Part shown: positions 6,298-14,097 of the stretch, in pieces
Position numbering within the stretch: position 1 is the stretch's first letter
Layout of the letters: every line of letters begins with the position of its first letter
Source of the DNA: GCA-002722245 sp964230605
Lineage (GTDB): Bacteria; Bacteroidota; Bacteroidia; Flavobacteriales_C; GCA-002722245
Direction of reading: 5' to 3'
Length of the DNA stretch: 14,207 nucleotides
NCBI GenBank assembly: GCA_964230605.1
Contig: CAXRIN010000022.1
Span: 1 to 14,207, forward strand
Made by a program: the position numbers and the translations under genes
The notes under the pieces: generated by a model
Seen by the model: the letters and a program-made list of their open reading frames with translations, nothing else
Databases searched by the model: none
What the model was told of the DNA's origin: nothing

Positions 6298-7266
6298 TTA
6301 CAATAAAGATTCAATAATTTGCTCAAGAGAAACCCCATCAGCCTCAGCTTTATAATTCCTCATCACTCTGTGTCTTAAAATTGGCATAGCCACCGCTTTC
6401 ACATCTTCAATATCAGGAGAATACTTACCATTAAGCGCCGCATGAGTTTTAGCACCCAAAATGAGATACTGAGAGGCTCTAGGCCCAGCGCCCCAACTTA
6501 GGTATTCTTTTGTATTTGTCGTTGCTAAATCCGAATCCTTTCTTGTTTTAACAGCTAATTTAACAGCATATTCAAGCACATTATCAGCAACAGGCATTCT
6601 TCTAATTAAATCTTGAAACGCCATGATTTCTTCAACTGACAAAACAGGATTTACTTGATATTTATGATCCGATGTTGTTGCTTTCACAACAGCTATTTCC
6701 TCCTCCAATGTTGGGTAATCAACCCAGATATTAAACATAAATCTGTCAAGCTGAGCTTCAGGCAAAGGATAAGTACCTTCTTGATCAATTGGGTTTTGAG
6801 TTGCTAATACAAAAAATGGTTTTGGCAACTCTAAACTCTTACCAGCATTAGTTACTTTTTTTTCTTGCATTGCTTCCAAAAGAGCTGCTTGAGTTTTAGG
6901 CGGTGTACGGTTAATTTCATCAGCCAACAATACATTCGTAAAAACAGGACCTTTAACAAACTTAAAATTCCTGTCTTCACCTAAAATCTCTGCACCTACA
7001 ATATCGCTAGGCATCAAATCCGGTGTAAACTGAATTCTGTTAAACCCTAATCCTAAGGCTTGTGAAATGGTATTCACTAAAAGTGTTTTAGCTAAACCTG
7101 GCACACCAACCAACAAGGAGTGACCGTTGGAGAAAATTGAAATCATGATTGATTTCACGACTTCCTTTTGACCTACAATAACTTTCGAAATTTCAAGCTC
7201 TAACTTTTTAGAAGCTTCTGCTAAAGCATCAATCCCTTTTACGTCTGATTCAAAAAATTTTGACAT
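6298..7266 (-). CDS. moxR: MoxR family AAA+ ATPase
   Basis: This 322-residue MoxR-type AAA+ protein has Walker A GVPGLAKT (54-61), the MoxR segment FTPDLMPSDIVG (80-91), Walker B VLLADEINR (112-120, D116/E117), sensor 1 ATQNP (155-159) and the arginine-containing AQLDRFMF (171-178), followed by the C-terminal lid to residue 322. MoxR ATPases act as cytosolic chaperones for metal insertion or complex assembly, usually with a vWA/DUF58 partner encoded next to them. Here the upstream neighbours are three periplasmic chaperone genes (1-base gap to the SurA-like gene) and the downstream one is queE. The DUF58 candidate partner is at 310-1239, in another unit. The ATG at 7266 gives the normal N-terminus; nothing is missing. 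Confidence 0.95.
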   Translation of the reverse strand: MSKFFESDVKGIDALAEASKKLELEISKVIVGQKEVVKSIMISIFSNGHSLLVGVPGLAKTLLVNTISQALGLGFNRIQFTPDLMPSDIVGAEILGEDRNFKFVKGPVFTNVLLADEINRTPPKTQAALLEAMQEKKVTNAGKSLELPKPFFVLATQNPIDQEGTYPLPEAQLDRFMFNIWVDYPTLEEEIAVVKATTSDHKYQVNPVLSVEEIMAFQDLIRRMPVADNVLEYAVKLAVKTRKDSDLATTNTKEYLSWGAGPRASQYLILGAKTHAALNGKYSPDIEDVKAVAMPILRHRVMRNYKAEADGVSLEQIIESLL

Positions 7267-7267
7267 A

Positions 7268-8647
7268 CTATTTTTGTGCTACAGATTTAGTTTCGTTTGC
7301 ATACCATACAGACAATTCATTACACCCTCTGTACTCTTCAGGAAGTTGAATATAAGTCCCTTCCAAATGAGAGTTAATCCAACTTCTTACTTCATCTTCT
7401 TTTTTCTTTTCAAGTGCTGCTGATTTAATTCTATCGTAGTCAGTTTTGATATCAGCAACGTGAAAATTAAGTTTATCCATTAAATAAACAATTCTATACG
7501 CTCTTGATCCATCCATCATACTATATAACTCAGTACCTGTAATGTCTCCTTTTTCCATAGTCTGAAGTGTCAAATATAGTTTTTGATCTAAATCCTCAAC
7601 TTCAAAATACTCACCTCCAGTATTCGGGTTTCTAACAACACCTCCATTAACCTTAGATTGCTCGTCATCACTCAAATCAGAAGCCAATTTATTAAAGTCT
7701 ACTCCCGATTTAATAACCTTAACAATACTATCAGCTCTTTCTTTAGCAACATTCATGTCAGAAGGATAAATCTCTGGTGTTAACAAAATATGCCTAGCAT
7801 GAATTAAATTACCTTTCTTTTCAATCATTTGAATAACATGGAATCCAAATGGAGATTCAACGATTTCAGAAACCTCTCCAGGCTGTAATCGAAAGGCAAC
7901 AGCACTAAACTCAGGAACTAATTGATTTCTTCCCAAAAAACCTAAGTCTCCACCTCTATCTCTTGACCCTGGATCTGCTGAATATATTCTAGCCATCAAA
8001 TCAAAATCACTTCCGTTAAGGACTTTATTTCTGATATCTTCCAGTTTCTTTCTAACCCTTTCTTTTTCATAAGCATTAGGCTTAGCCTTTACAACTAGTT
8101 GAGCAATTTTATAAGACTCTGGAACAACAGGTAAAGAATCTTTTGGAATACTATTAAAATAATCTTTAACCTCAGTAGGACTTACAACTACTTCACCAGT
8201 AATTTTCCCTCTGACCTTTTGACCAAGCAAATTATCTGCTACTGTCCCTCTAATTTCTTTTTTAAATTGCAAGACACTCTTACCATAATATTTTTGAAAT
8301 TCATCTTCGGACCCACCCAGTCTCATAAGCATGTAACTCATTCTTCTATCAATTGCATCATCAATTTCTTGATCTGAAACATCCACACTATCAACTTCTG
8401 CTTTATGAACTAAAAGCTTTTCAAATAATCGTTCTTGCAACACATAACAAGACGTTGAGAAATCTTTTGGAGCTCCTTGCATTTGCAATTGCTGAACGGT
8501 AGCATCAATATCACTTTTAAAAATCGCATTTTTACCAATCACAGCAACAACTTCGTCAATTAAAATTGGTTCATCTTGGGCATTTAATGAACCAATACTT
8601 AAAGCCAAAACAAAAACTGCTTTTAACCACTTATTTATTCTTAACAT
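7268..8647 (-). CDS. SurA-like periplasmic peptidyl-prolyl cis-trans isomerase
   Basis: This 459-residue exported protein starts with a signal peptide (1 to about 23, ending SLNAQ). It has a SurA-type N-terminal helical domain (about 25-170, beginning DEVVAVIGKNAIFKSDID) and two parvulin domains. The first (about 176-277) is canonical: RGGDLGFLGR (231-240), VPEFSAVAF (244-252) and SPFGFHVIQ (265-273). The second (about 281-390) starts HARHILL (283-289) but lacks the FGxH end, so it may be catalytically weak. A short C-terminal helix and strand follow. The family chaperones outer-membrane proteins across the periplasm, handing them to the Bam complex. The gene's first 17 bases overlap the end of the upstream lipoprotein-like gene. 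The ATG at 8647 is supported by the signal peptide that begins at once after it. Confidence 0.93.
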   Translation of the reverse strand: MLRINKWLKAVFVLALSIGSLNAQDEPILIDEVVAVIGKNAIFKSDIDATVQQLQMQGAPKDFSTSCYVLQERLFEKLLVHKAEVDSVDVSDQEIDDAIDRRMSYMLMRLGGSEDEFQKYYGKSVLQFKKEIRGTVADNLLGQKVRGKITGEVVVSPTEVKDYFNSIPKDSLPVVPESYKIAQLVVKAKPNAYEKERVRKKLEDIRNKVLNGSDFDLMARIYSADPGSRDRGGDLGFLGRNQLVPEFSAVAFRLQPGEVSEIVESPFGFHVIQMIEKKGNLIHARHILLTPEIYPSDMNVAKERADSIVKVIKSGVDFNKLASDLSDDEQSKVNGGVVRNPNTGGEYFEVEDLDQKLYLTLQTMEKGDITGTELYSMMDGSRAYRIVYLMDKLNFHVADIKTDYDRIKSAALEKKKEDEVRSWINSHLEGTYIQLPEEYRGCNELSVWYANETKSVAQK

Positions 8648-9524
8648 AAATCTTTAACTCTTTATTTTTTATTGCTTTTTGATAAAGCTTGTTTTCGGTG
8701 CTCTGAATCAATTCTTGCTTTCTTTGATTCAAAATAATAGCCTTTATTTGGTCCTCAACCATCTCAAGTGGAGCAACTCCTTTTTTCAACCTGTTCTCAG
8801 TAAAATAAATTATCCAAACATCATCCCCATCCGGAGCTTCTGTGTAAGCGTAATTTCTCAAAAAATGCTCATCATTATATAGCTTAAATGGAATCAAGTT
8901 TTTCAAATCTTCCAATTTGTGCCATACACTATCGTTTGCTTCACAAAAGATATTTTCCTTTTTAATTAAATCAAAAAACTTTTCCTGAGATGACGAATCC
9001 TTATACTGGATCATGTACTTAACCTTATTAAGCTTTTTATGCTTTTTGGAGATTTTAACGTATCGTACCCGAACTATATTTTCCTTTAATTCAAAGTTCT
9101 TCTGATTTTCTTGAAAATATTTTTGAATATCTTCCGCCCCAATCTCTAAATCCAAAACCGAATCAAGAATATTCTGTTCAAATTTATATTTTAACAATGA
9201 GTTCTTATATGACTCTATCTCTTTTCTAAAATCTTTATCAGAATCAGCCAAAACTTTTTCAGCCTCCTTGGCTACAATTTTATCCATTGCCCATATCCTC
9301 AAAAAGTCGTTCACCTTTTCCTCCTTTGTTTTCCAATCTTTGCCAAAAAGTTTTTCTAGTTCATTTGCAGAAATATAATTACCATTATACTCCGCCACTA
9401 TTTCCCCTTTAGGCTTATCTAAATCTTCGGATTCTGAACATCTTAAGAAGATTATCACAATAAGCACAAAAGGCCATCCAAATCGGACAGCCTTAAAAAG
9501 ATTATTGTAAATGTTTTTAATCAT
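8631..9524 (-). CDS. SurA/PpiD-like chaperone without isomerase domain, possible lipoprotein
   Basis: This 297-residue protein has one hydrophobic N-terminal segment (about 17-27), then FLRC with C29 and an acidic stretch (SESEDLD). This could be a lipoprotein signal, though R at -1 and F at -3 are poor for signal peptidase II. Alternatively it is a membrane anchor. The body is charged and helical: VAEYNGNYISANELEKLF (43-60) resembles the SurA N-domain opening, and the end (PLEMVEDQIKAIILNQRKQELI, about 253-274) resembles the C-terminal helix of SurA/PpiC proteins. In the position of a parvulin domain, the GG-x-LG and FG-x-H motifs are absent. It lies between two parvulin genes, overlapping the upstream one by one base (TAATG) and the downstream one by 17. 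I infer a holdase-type partner of those isomerases; family membership is moderately sure. Confidence 0.7.
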   Translation of the reverse strand: MIKNIYNNLFKAVRFGWPFVLIVIIFLRCSESEDLDKPKGEIVAEYNGNYISANELEKLFGKDWKTKEEKVNDFLRIWAMDKIVAKEAEKVLADSDKDFRKEIESYKNSLLKYKFEQNILDSVLDLEIGAEDIQKYFQENQKNFELKENIVRVRYVKISKKHKKLNKVKYMIQYKDSSSQEKFFDLIKKENIFCEANDSVWHKLEDLKNLIPFKLYNDEHFLRNYAYTEAPDGDDVWIIYFTENRLKKGVAPLEMVEDQIKAIILNQRKQELIQSTENKLYQKAIKNKELKIYVKNK

Positions 9525-11491
9525 TAAGGTACTAACTGATTAAAGATTTTCTCGTTGTAAACAATTTTGTATTTACCTCTTAACTCTTCTATCCATTTCT
9601 CCATTAAGTAGTCTTGATATTTAGCAGCAACCTTACCTCTAATATCATTCAAACTTTTAGGTTCAACAGGTAAAACTTTATCAACTTTCAAAACAATCCA
9701 GCTACCATTTTTTTCAAAAACCTTTGTTAAACCTGGCGAGAAAGTTAAACCTTCAAGCTCAGTTCTATCTTTAGCTTGATATGTCCCCGCTTCAACTCTG
9801 ACATTAAGTTTAGAATCAACATTTATGTTCTCTAAAATGAAGACGTCGTCTTTTTTACGCTTAAGGTACTTTCTAACTTTTTTAGCTGTTGTTTCATCAA
9901 TACATTTATAGACAGTACCAACCATTCTTTCATCCCATAACCATTGTTTTTTGTTTTCTTCATGGAATGCTCTTAAACCAGCTGTATCAGAAACAGACTT
10001 GTTCCAAACTTTCTCACTAGTTAGTTCAAAAAGAATAATTCCTTCTTTATATTCTTTTAATAAACGACTGTAATCTGGCTCTTCCTCCATTAATCTAGAC
10101 TTTTTATAATCAGTTAAAAGTCCTTCAATCCACTGATCATAGCTATAAGCTACCAATCTTCTGTAGTCACCTCCTCTTTTAGGTACTAGAGTTTTCGTAA
10201 GATGATCAGCAAAATCTTTTTGAGTATATACTTCACCATTAAACTCAAACATCTTCGCTTTTAATTTATTTGCAGAAGGAGCTTTCCATTTTCCAGACAC
10301 GATTGTAGTATCACAAAACTTATAGAATTTATCAATTCCAGATCTGTACTCTTTGAATCCGTATTTCTTTTTAATACTCTCCAAAACAGCTGTCTTACTC
10401 AGCTCTGCTCTATCCGATCTAGAAACTTTAACTTTTATTTCTCCTTTAGTGTCTTCAAAAGAACCTAGTTCTTTCTTATTCATCCTCTTTATAATGTGCC
10501 ATCCGTAAGGAGTTTTTACAGGCTCAGAATAAGCTCCATTAGAATCTAAAGCAAATGCAGCATTTTCAAACTCAGGAACAAATTTACTTGGTCCAAACCA
10601 AGGTAAATCACCTCCTTTATTGGCTGTATTCATATCTTCCGAAAACTTTCTAGCAAGAGTTGCAAAGTTTTCCCCAGCTTGTAACTTAGCATATATTTCA
10701 CGAATATTTTCTTCAGCGGCTTTTTTCTTTTCTTCTGACATTTCAGGCTTAACAACCGTCATGATGTGTGCAACTTTGATTTCCCCTACAGCTTTTCTTT
10801 TGCTGTGTACTTTAACAATATGGTAACCAAATCTTGTTCTAAACGGATTACTTACCTCACCTACAGGGGTATTAAATGCAGCATTCTCAAATGGATAAAC
10901 CATTCTAAACGCAGAAAAGAAACCTAAGTAACCTCCATTTTCTTTGACACTTGGATCAGTAGAATATTCCTTTGCTAGTTTACTAAAATCCTCACCATTA
11001 TCCGCCATCTTTTTGATTTTCATAATCTTCTTGTAGGCATCCATTGTATCATGAGGCAATCCATTATATTTCAAACCAATTAATATATGACTCGCTTCAA
11101 CATCAGTTTGAGATCTTTCATAAGCTTCTTTTACCAACGACTCAGTAACATTTTTATCTTTTAAATAAGATTCAGCTAATTGATCTTTGTATCCGTTAAA
11201 CTCTTTAAGAAACTTTGCAGTTGTATCGTAACCTAACTCCTTTGCTTCATGAACTCTAAGCAAAAACTTATCATAAAGCTCTCTGTAATTCTTTAAAGAA
11301 TCTTTTGTTACAACTTCATCAGGAGCGGCATTTTTATTAAAAACATACCAAAAATCTCCAGCTGAAATGGTATCATTCTCAATGGTTACAAGCCACTGTT
11401 TAGCCAATTCTGGATCTAACTCCTTGTTTTGTGCATTTACTGCAAAACCGCAGAATACAGTCGAAATTAAAAGCAGTTTTTTAAATTTCAT
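9524..11491 (-). CDS. Periplasmic PpiC-type isomerase with two parvulin domains
   Basis: This 655-residue exported protein has a signal peptide (1 to about 20, ending AVNAQ) and a helical N-terminal region (about 25-125). Two parvulin domains follow in tandem: the first about 131-229 (EASHILIGL, GGYLGFFSAFRMVYPFE, FGYHIVK) and the second about 237-338 (VAHIMTVVKP, GGDLPWFG, VPEFENAAF, YGWHIIK). Both carry the full set of parvulin landmarks, so both may be active. A further 300 residues of helical, charged sequence with no recognised domain make it much longer than SurA. Such long PpiC proteins are common in Bacteroidota and probably act on outer-membrane or secreted proteins. It starts 23 bases after guaB and overlaps the next gene by one base. 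The ATG at 11491 is followed directly by the signal peptide. Confidence 0.92.
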   Translation of the reverse strand: MKFKKLLLISTVFCGFAVNAQNKELDPELAKQWLVTIENDTISAGDFWYVFNKNAAPDEVVTKDSLKNYRELYDKFLLRVHEAKELGYDTTAKFLKEFNGYKDQLAESYLKDKNVTESLVKEAYERSQTDVEASHILIGLKYNGLPHDTMDAYKKIMKIKKMADNGEDFSKLAKEYSTDPSVKENGGYLGFFSAFRMVYPFENAAFNTPVGEVSNPFRTRFGYHIVKVHSKRKAVGEIKVAHIMTVVKPEMSEEKKKAAEENIREIYAKLQAGENFATLARKFSEDMNTANKGGDLPWFGPSKFVPEFENAAFALDSNGAYSEPVKTPYGWHIIKRMNKKELGSFEDTKGEIKVKVSRSDRAELSKTAVLESIKKKYGFKEYRSGIDKFYKFCDTTIVSGKWKAPSANKLKAKMFEFNGEVYTQKDFADHLTKTLVPKRGGDYRRLVAYSYDQWIEGLLTDYKKSRLMEEEPDYSRLLKEYKEGIILFELTSEKVWNKSVSDTAGLRAFHEENKKQWLWDERMVGTVYKCIDETTAKKVRKYLKRKKDDVFILENINVDSKLNVRVEAGTYQAKDRTELEGLTFSPGLTKVFEKNGSWIVLKVDKVLPVEPKSLNDIRGKVAAKYQDYLMEKWIEELRGKYKIVYNEKIFNQLVP

Positions 11492-11513
11492 GGTAAAAGG
11501 TTTTTAAATTAAA

Positions 11514-12992
11514 TTATCTACTATAGTTAGGTGCTTCTCTAGTGATCGTTACATCATGTGGGTGACTTTCACGAACACCAGCAGCAGTAATTCTTATAAA
11601 CTTAGCTGTTTTAAGTGTTTCAATATTTGGTGAACCAGTATATCCCATACCAGATCTTAAACCTCCAATAATTTGATACATCACTTCAGACAAAGTTCCT
11701 TTGTAAGGAACTCTACCAACAATACCTTCAGGTACTAATTTTTTCGAATCAGCAGTTTTCCCTTGGAAATATCTATCCTTTGATCCAGCTTGCATAGCTT
11801 CAATAGATCCCATTCCACGATAAGTCTTGAATTTTCTTCCTTCATAAATGATTGTATCTCCAGGAGATTCTTCAACTCCTGCAAACAAAGACCCTGCCAT
11901 TACAACATCAGCACCAGCAGCTAAAGCTTTAACAAAATCGCCAGAGTATTTTACACCTCCATCAGCAATTAATCCAACTCCTGTTCCCTTTAATGCAGTT
12001 GCTACATCCATAATCGCAGTTAATTGAGGAACTCCAACTCCTGCAATAACTCTTGTTGTACAAATCGAACCAGGACCAATTCCTACTTTAACACAATCGG
12101 CACCTGCTTCTACAAGAGCAGTAGCAGCTTCAGGTGTTACAATATTACCAGCAATAACATCAAGCTTAGGAAAAGCCGATTTAATTTCTTTTAATTTATT
12201 GATTATACCTAAAGAGTGTCCGTGCGCTGAATCTAAAACAACAGCATCAACACCAGCCTTAACCAAAGCAGTTACTCTTTCAACACAATCATCCGTCACA
12301 CCAACTGCCGCAGCACATCTTAAACGCCCATATTCATCTTTACAAGCATTTGGACGAAGCTTAATCTTAATAATATCCTTGTAAGTAATCAAACCTACTA
12401 ATTTGCCGTTAGCATCGGTAACTGGAAGTTTTTCAATTTTATGTTCTTGTAAAATCTCTTCCGCAACTTCAAAATCAGTATTTTCTTTTACTGTAATCAA
12501 ACCTTCTCCAGTCATTAACTCTGTTACAGACTTTTCAGTATTCTTTTCAAATCTTAAATCTCTGTTTGTAACAATTCCTACCAAAAGATGATTATCATCA
12601 ACAACAGGAATACCTCCAATTTTATATTCAGCCATTAAATTCAAAGCATCGCCCACAGTTGAGTCTGCCTTAACCGTAACTGGATCTAGAATCATCCCGT
12701 TCTCAGCTCTCTTTACCTTTCTAACTTCATCAGCCTGTTGCTGAATTGTCATGTTTTTATGAATAACTCCTATTCCTCCTTCCTGAGCCATTGCAATTGC
12801 CATTGCTGAACCAGTTACAGTATCCATTGCTGCAGAAATAACTGGTGTTTTTAAGGAAATATTCTTAGTAAGATTCGTAGTTAAATCAATGTGTTCTGGT
12901 GTAGGCAGTATATCTGCGTAAGATGGCACTAAAAGCACATCATCGTATGTTAACCCTTCTTTTATTTCCATGATTTTATCAACTTGAGACAT
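11514..12992 (-). CDS. guaB: Inosine-5'-monophosphate dehydrogenase
   Basis: GuaB oxidises IMP to XMP with NAD+, the committed step to GTP. From the ATG at 12992 the protein has 492 residues, the usual bacterial length. The barrel opens with GLTYDDVLLVPSY (13-25). Two CBS domains occupy about 102-212 (IGGIPVVDD and IEKLPVTDANGKLVGLIT). Then come LDSAHGHS (253-260), the catalytic loop GPGSICTTR (306-314, C311), GGVKYSGD (345-352), GSLFAG (367-372) and the flap KDRYF (405-409). A longer frame runs to a TTG at 13016, adding eight residues (TTG CGG CAC...). I reject it because that TTG is the end of a TAAATTTG promoter element (13014-13021) and the N-terminus MSQVDKIMEIKEGLTYDD is typical. It heads the eight-gene unit. 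Confidence 0.97.
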   Translation of the reverse strand: MSQVDKIMEIKEGLTYDDVLLVPSYADILPTPEHIDLTTNLTKNISLKTPVISAAMDTVTGSAMAIAMAQEGGIGVIHKNMTIQQQADEVRKVKRAENGMILDPVTVKADSTVGDALNLMAEYKIGGIPVVDDNHLLVGIVTNRDLRFEKNTEKSVTELMTGEGLITVKENTDFEVAEEILQEHKIEKLPVTDANGKLVGLITYKDIIKIKLRPNACKDEYGRLRCAAAVGVTDDCVERVTALVKAGVDAVVLDSAHGHSLGIINKLKEIKSAFPKLDVIAGNIVTPEAATALVEAGADCVKVGIGPGSICTTRVIAGVGVPQLTAIMDVATALKGTGVGLIADGGVKYSGDFVKALAAGADVVMAGSLFAGVEESPGDTIIYEGRKFKTYRGMGSIEAMQAGSKDRYFQGKTADSKKLVPEGIVGRVPYKGTLSEVMYQIIGGLRSGMGYTGSPNIETLKTAKFIRITAAGVRESHPHDVTITREAPNYSR

Positions 12993-13013
12993 TTGCAAAC
13001 GATTAAAGTGCCG

Positions 13014-13021
13014 CAAATTTA
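13014..13021 (-). promoter_or_regulatory. Possible -7 promoter element for guaB
   Basis: TAAATTTG on the minus strand matches TAnnTTTG exactly and would start transcription 10-20 bases before the guaB ATG at 12992. No TTTG lies at the expected -33 position, so only half of the promoter is visible. Confidence 0.35.
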
Positions 13022-13098
13022 CGAAATAACTAGTAAAATATAGGTCTTCAGTAATGAATTTATTTACAATGTTATAAGCCTTAAAAATGAGTGATCAA

Positions 13099-13123
13099 TT
13101 CAATTGAAAATTCAAGTCTTGAA
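13099..13123. promoter_or_regulatory. Cluster of TTCAA/TTGAA half-sites between guaB and the 13303 gene
   Basis: Two palindromes sit two bases apart: TTCAATTGAA (13099-13108) and TTCAAGTCTTGAA (13111-13123, arms TTCAAG/CTTGAA). This gives four TTCAA/TTGAA half-sites in 25 bases, in the 310-base divergent intergenic region and about 107 bases upstream of the guaB start. It looks like a binding site, but AT-rich DNA makes such words common and no regulator is identified. The rest of this gap shows no gene or RNA that I can recognise. Confidence 0.3.
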
Positions 13124-13302
13124 CCCAACACAATCCAATTCTAGGAAAATGAACAAGAAATTTAAAATCACAAAAATCTGAATATTTACTATAAACAGCG
13201 AACACATTACACTCCTTGAATGAGTAATATTTAAAAACAACAAGCATTTTATTTTATGACATTTCAAATAAATTGCATTAAACTACCTAATACCTCATTA
13301 TT

Positions 13303-14097
13303 ATGTCAAAACAAAAAGTTCAAAACTACCTACACGAGCTCATAAAAAACTTAACTCAGACTGAGAAAAGATATTTCAAACTACTCGCCAAACAACAAAC
13401 GCCTGGCAAGAAAAACGATTACATTTTATTATTCGAAGCGATAGACAAACAGGACGAATTTGATGAAGAAAAGATCAAAGCCAAATTCAAAGGAACATCT
13501 ATTGAAAAACGATATCCTTCACTCAAAAAGTACCTTTATGAGCTTGTAATTAAGAGTTTAACGTTCTACAATTCAGACACGATTTCAAGTGTAAAAGTGA
13601 GAAGAATGATGGACGGAGCGGAAATTTTACAAAGAAAAGGACTTTATCATCAGGCTATTAGAAAATTAAAGAAAGCCGAAGTAATGGCTGATGAAGTAGG
13701 AATGTATTTTATTTTAAATGACATTAGGAGATTAATGATTAGTTGCCAAAGTATGATGGGTGAATTACCATCTGAAAATGATTTTGAAGTTTTCAAACAG
13801 AAGCAAAACGAGAACATTGAAGCTTTAGCTGAAACAAACGAAATATTTAACAAAAGTTTAGATACAGTATTTTACTCAATGTATGCATTTGATAATACTG
13901 GCTTTGACAAAAATCAATACAAAGATTTAATTTCAGAAGACTTCAAATCAATTGAAGAGAAAATTAAAAACAACTACAATAAACATCTGTTTTACAGCAC
14001 ACTTAAACGATACCATTCTGTGTTAGATGAAAAGAATAATGCCAGAGAGTACAATGAGAAACATATAAACCTGAGCTCGATTCTAAAAAATAGTTAA
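13303..14097 (+). pseudogene. Bacteroidota helical-repeat protein of unknown function, 3' part replaced by IS
   Basis: The open frame codes for 264 residues. The N-terminus (SKQKVQNYLHELIKNLTQTE then KRYFKLLAKQ) is one I associate with a family of cytosolic, helix-rich, TPR-like Bacteroidota proteins of roughly 500 residues and unknown function. The host part ends near codon 255-256 (about 14067). The last eight or nine codons (LSSILKNS) and the TAA at 14095-14097 lie in the IS repeat, which begins at 14068. The gene is therefore interrupted, and the present C-terminus is chimeric. The remainder is presumably on the other side of the element. There is no signal peptide; helix pairs such as GLYHQAIRKLKKAEVMADEV (about 112-131) look like a TPR unit. 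It is transcribed divergently from guaB. Whether the truncated protein is made or stable is unknown. Confidence 0.75.

Larger units (their letters stand above)
3980..12992 (-). other. Predicted eight-gene transcription unit guaB to apbE
   Basis: All eight minus-strand genes run head to tail with no terminator-like hairpin in the junctions. The gaps or overlaps, in order of transcription, are guaB-23 nt gap-655-residue isomerase, 1-nt overlap, 17-nt overlap, 1-nt gap, 3-nt gap, 1-nt overlap, 3-nt gap. Two of the junctions are TAATG, where stop and start share a base (9522-9526 and 5645-5649), so those pairs are probably translationally coupled. Internal promoters cannot be excluded, especially before the 655-residue gene at 11491. 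Confidence 0.7.

Noticed and set aside
11514..13016. Longer guaB frame starting at the TTG at 13016
   Set aside because: The TTG is part of a TAAATTTG promoter-like element, the extra eight residues are not typical of GuaB, and an ATG at 12992 gives the usual start.
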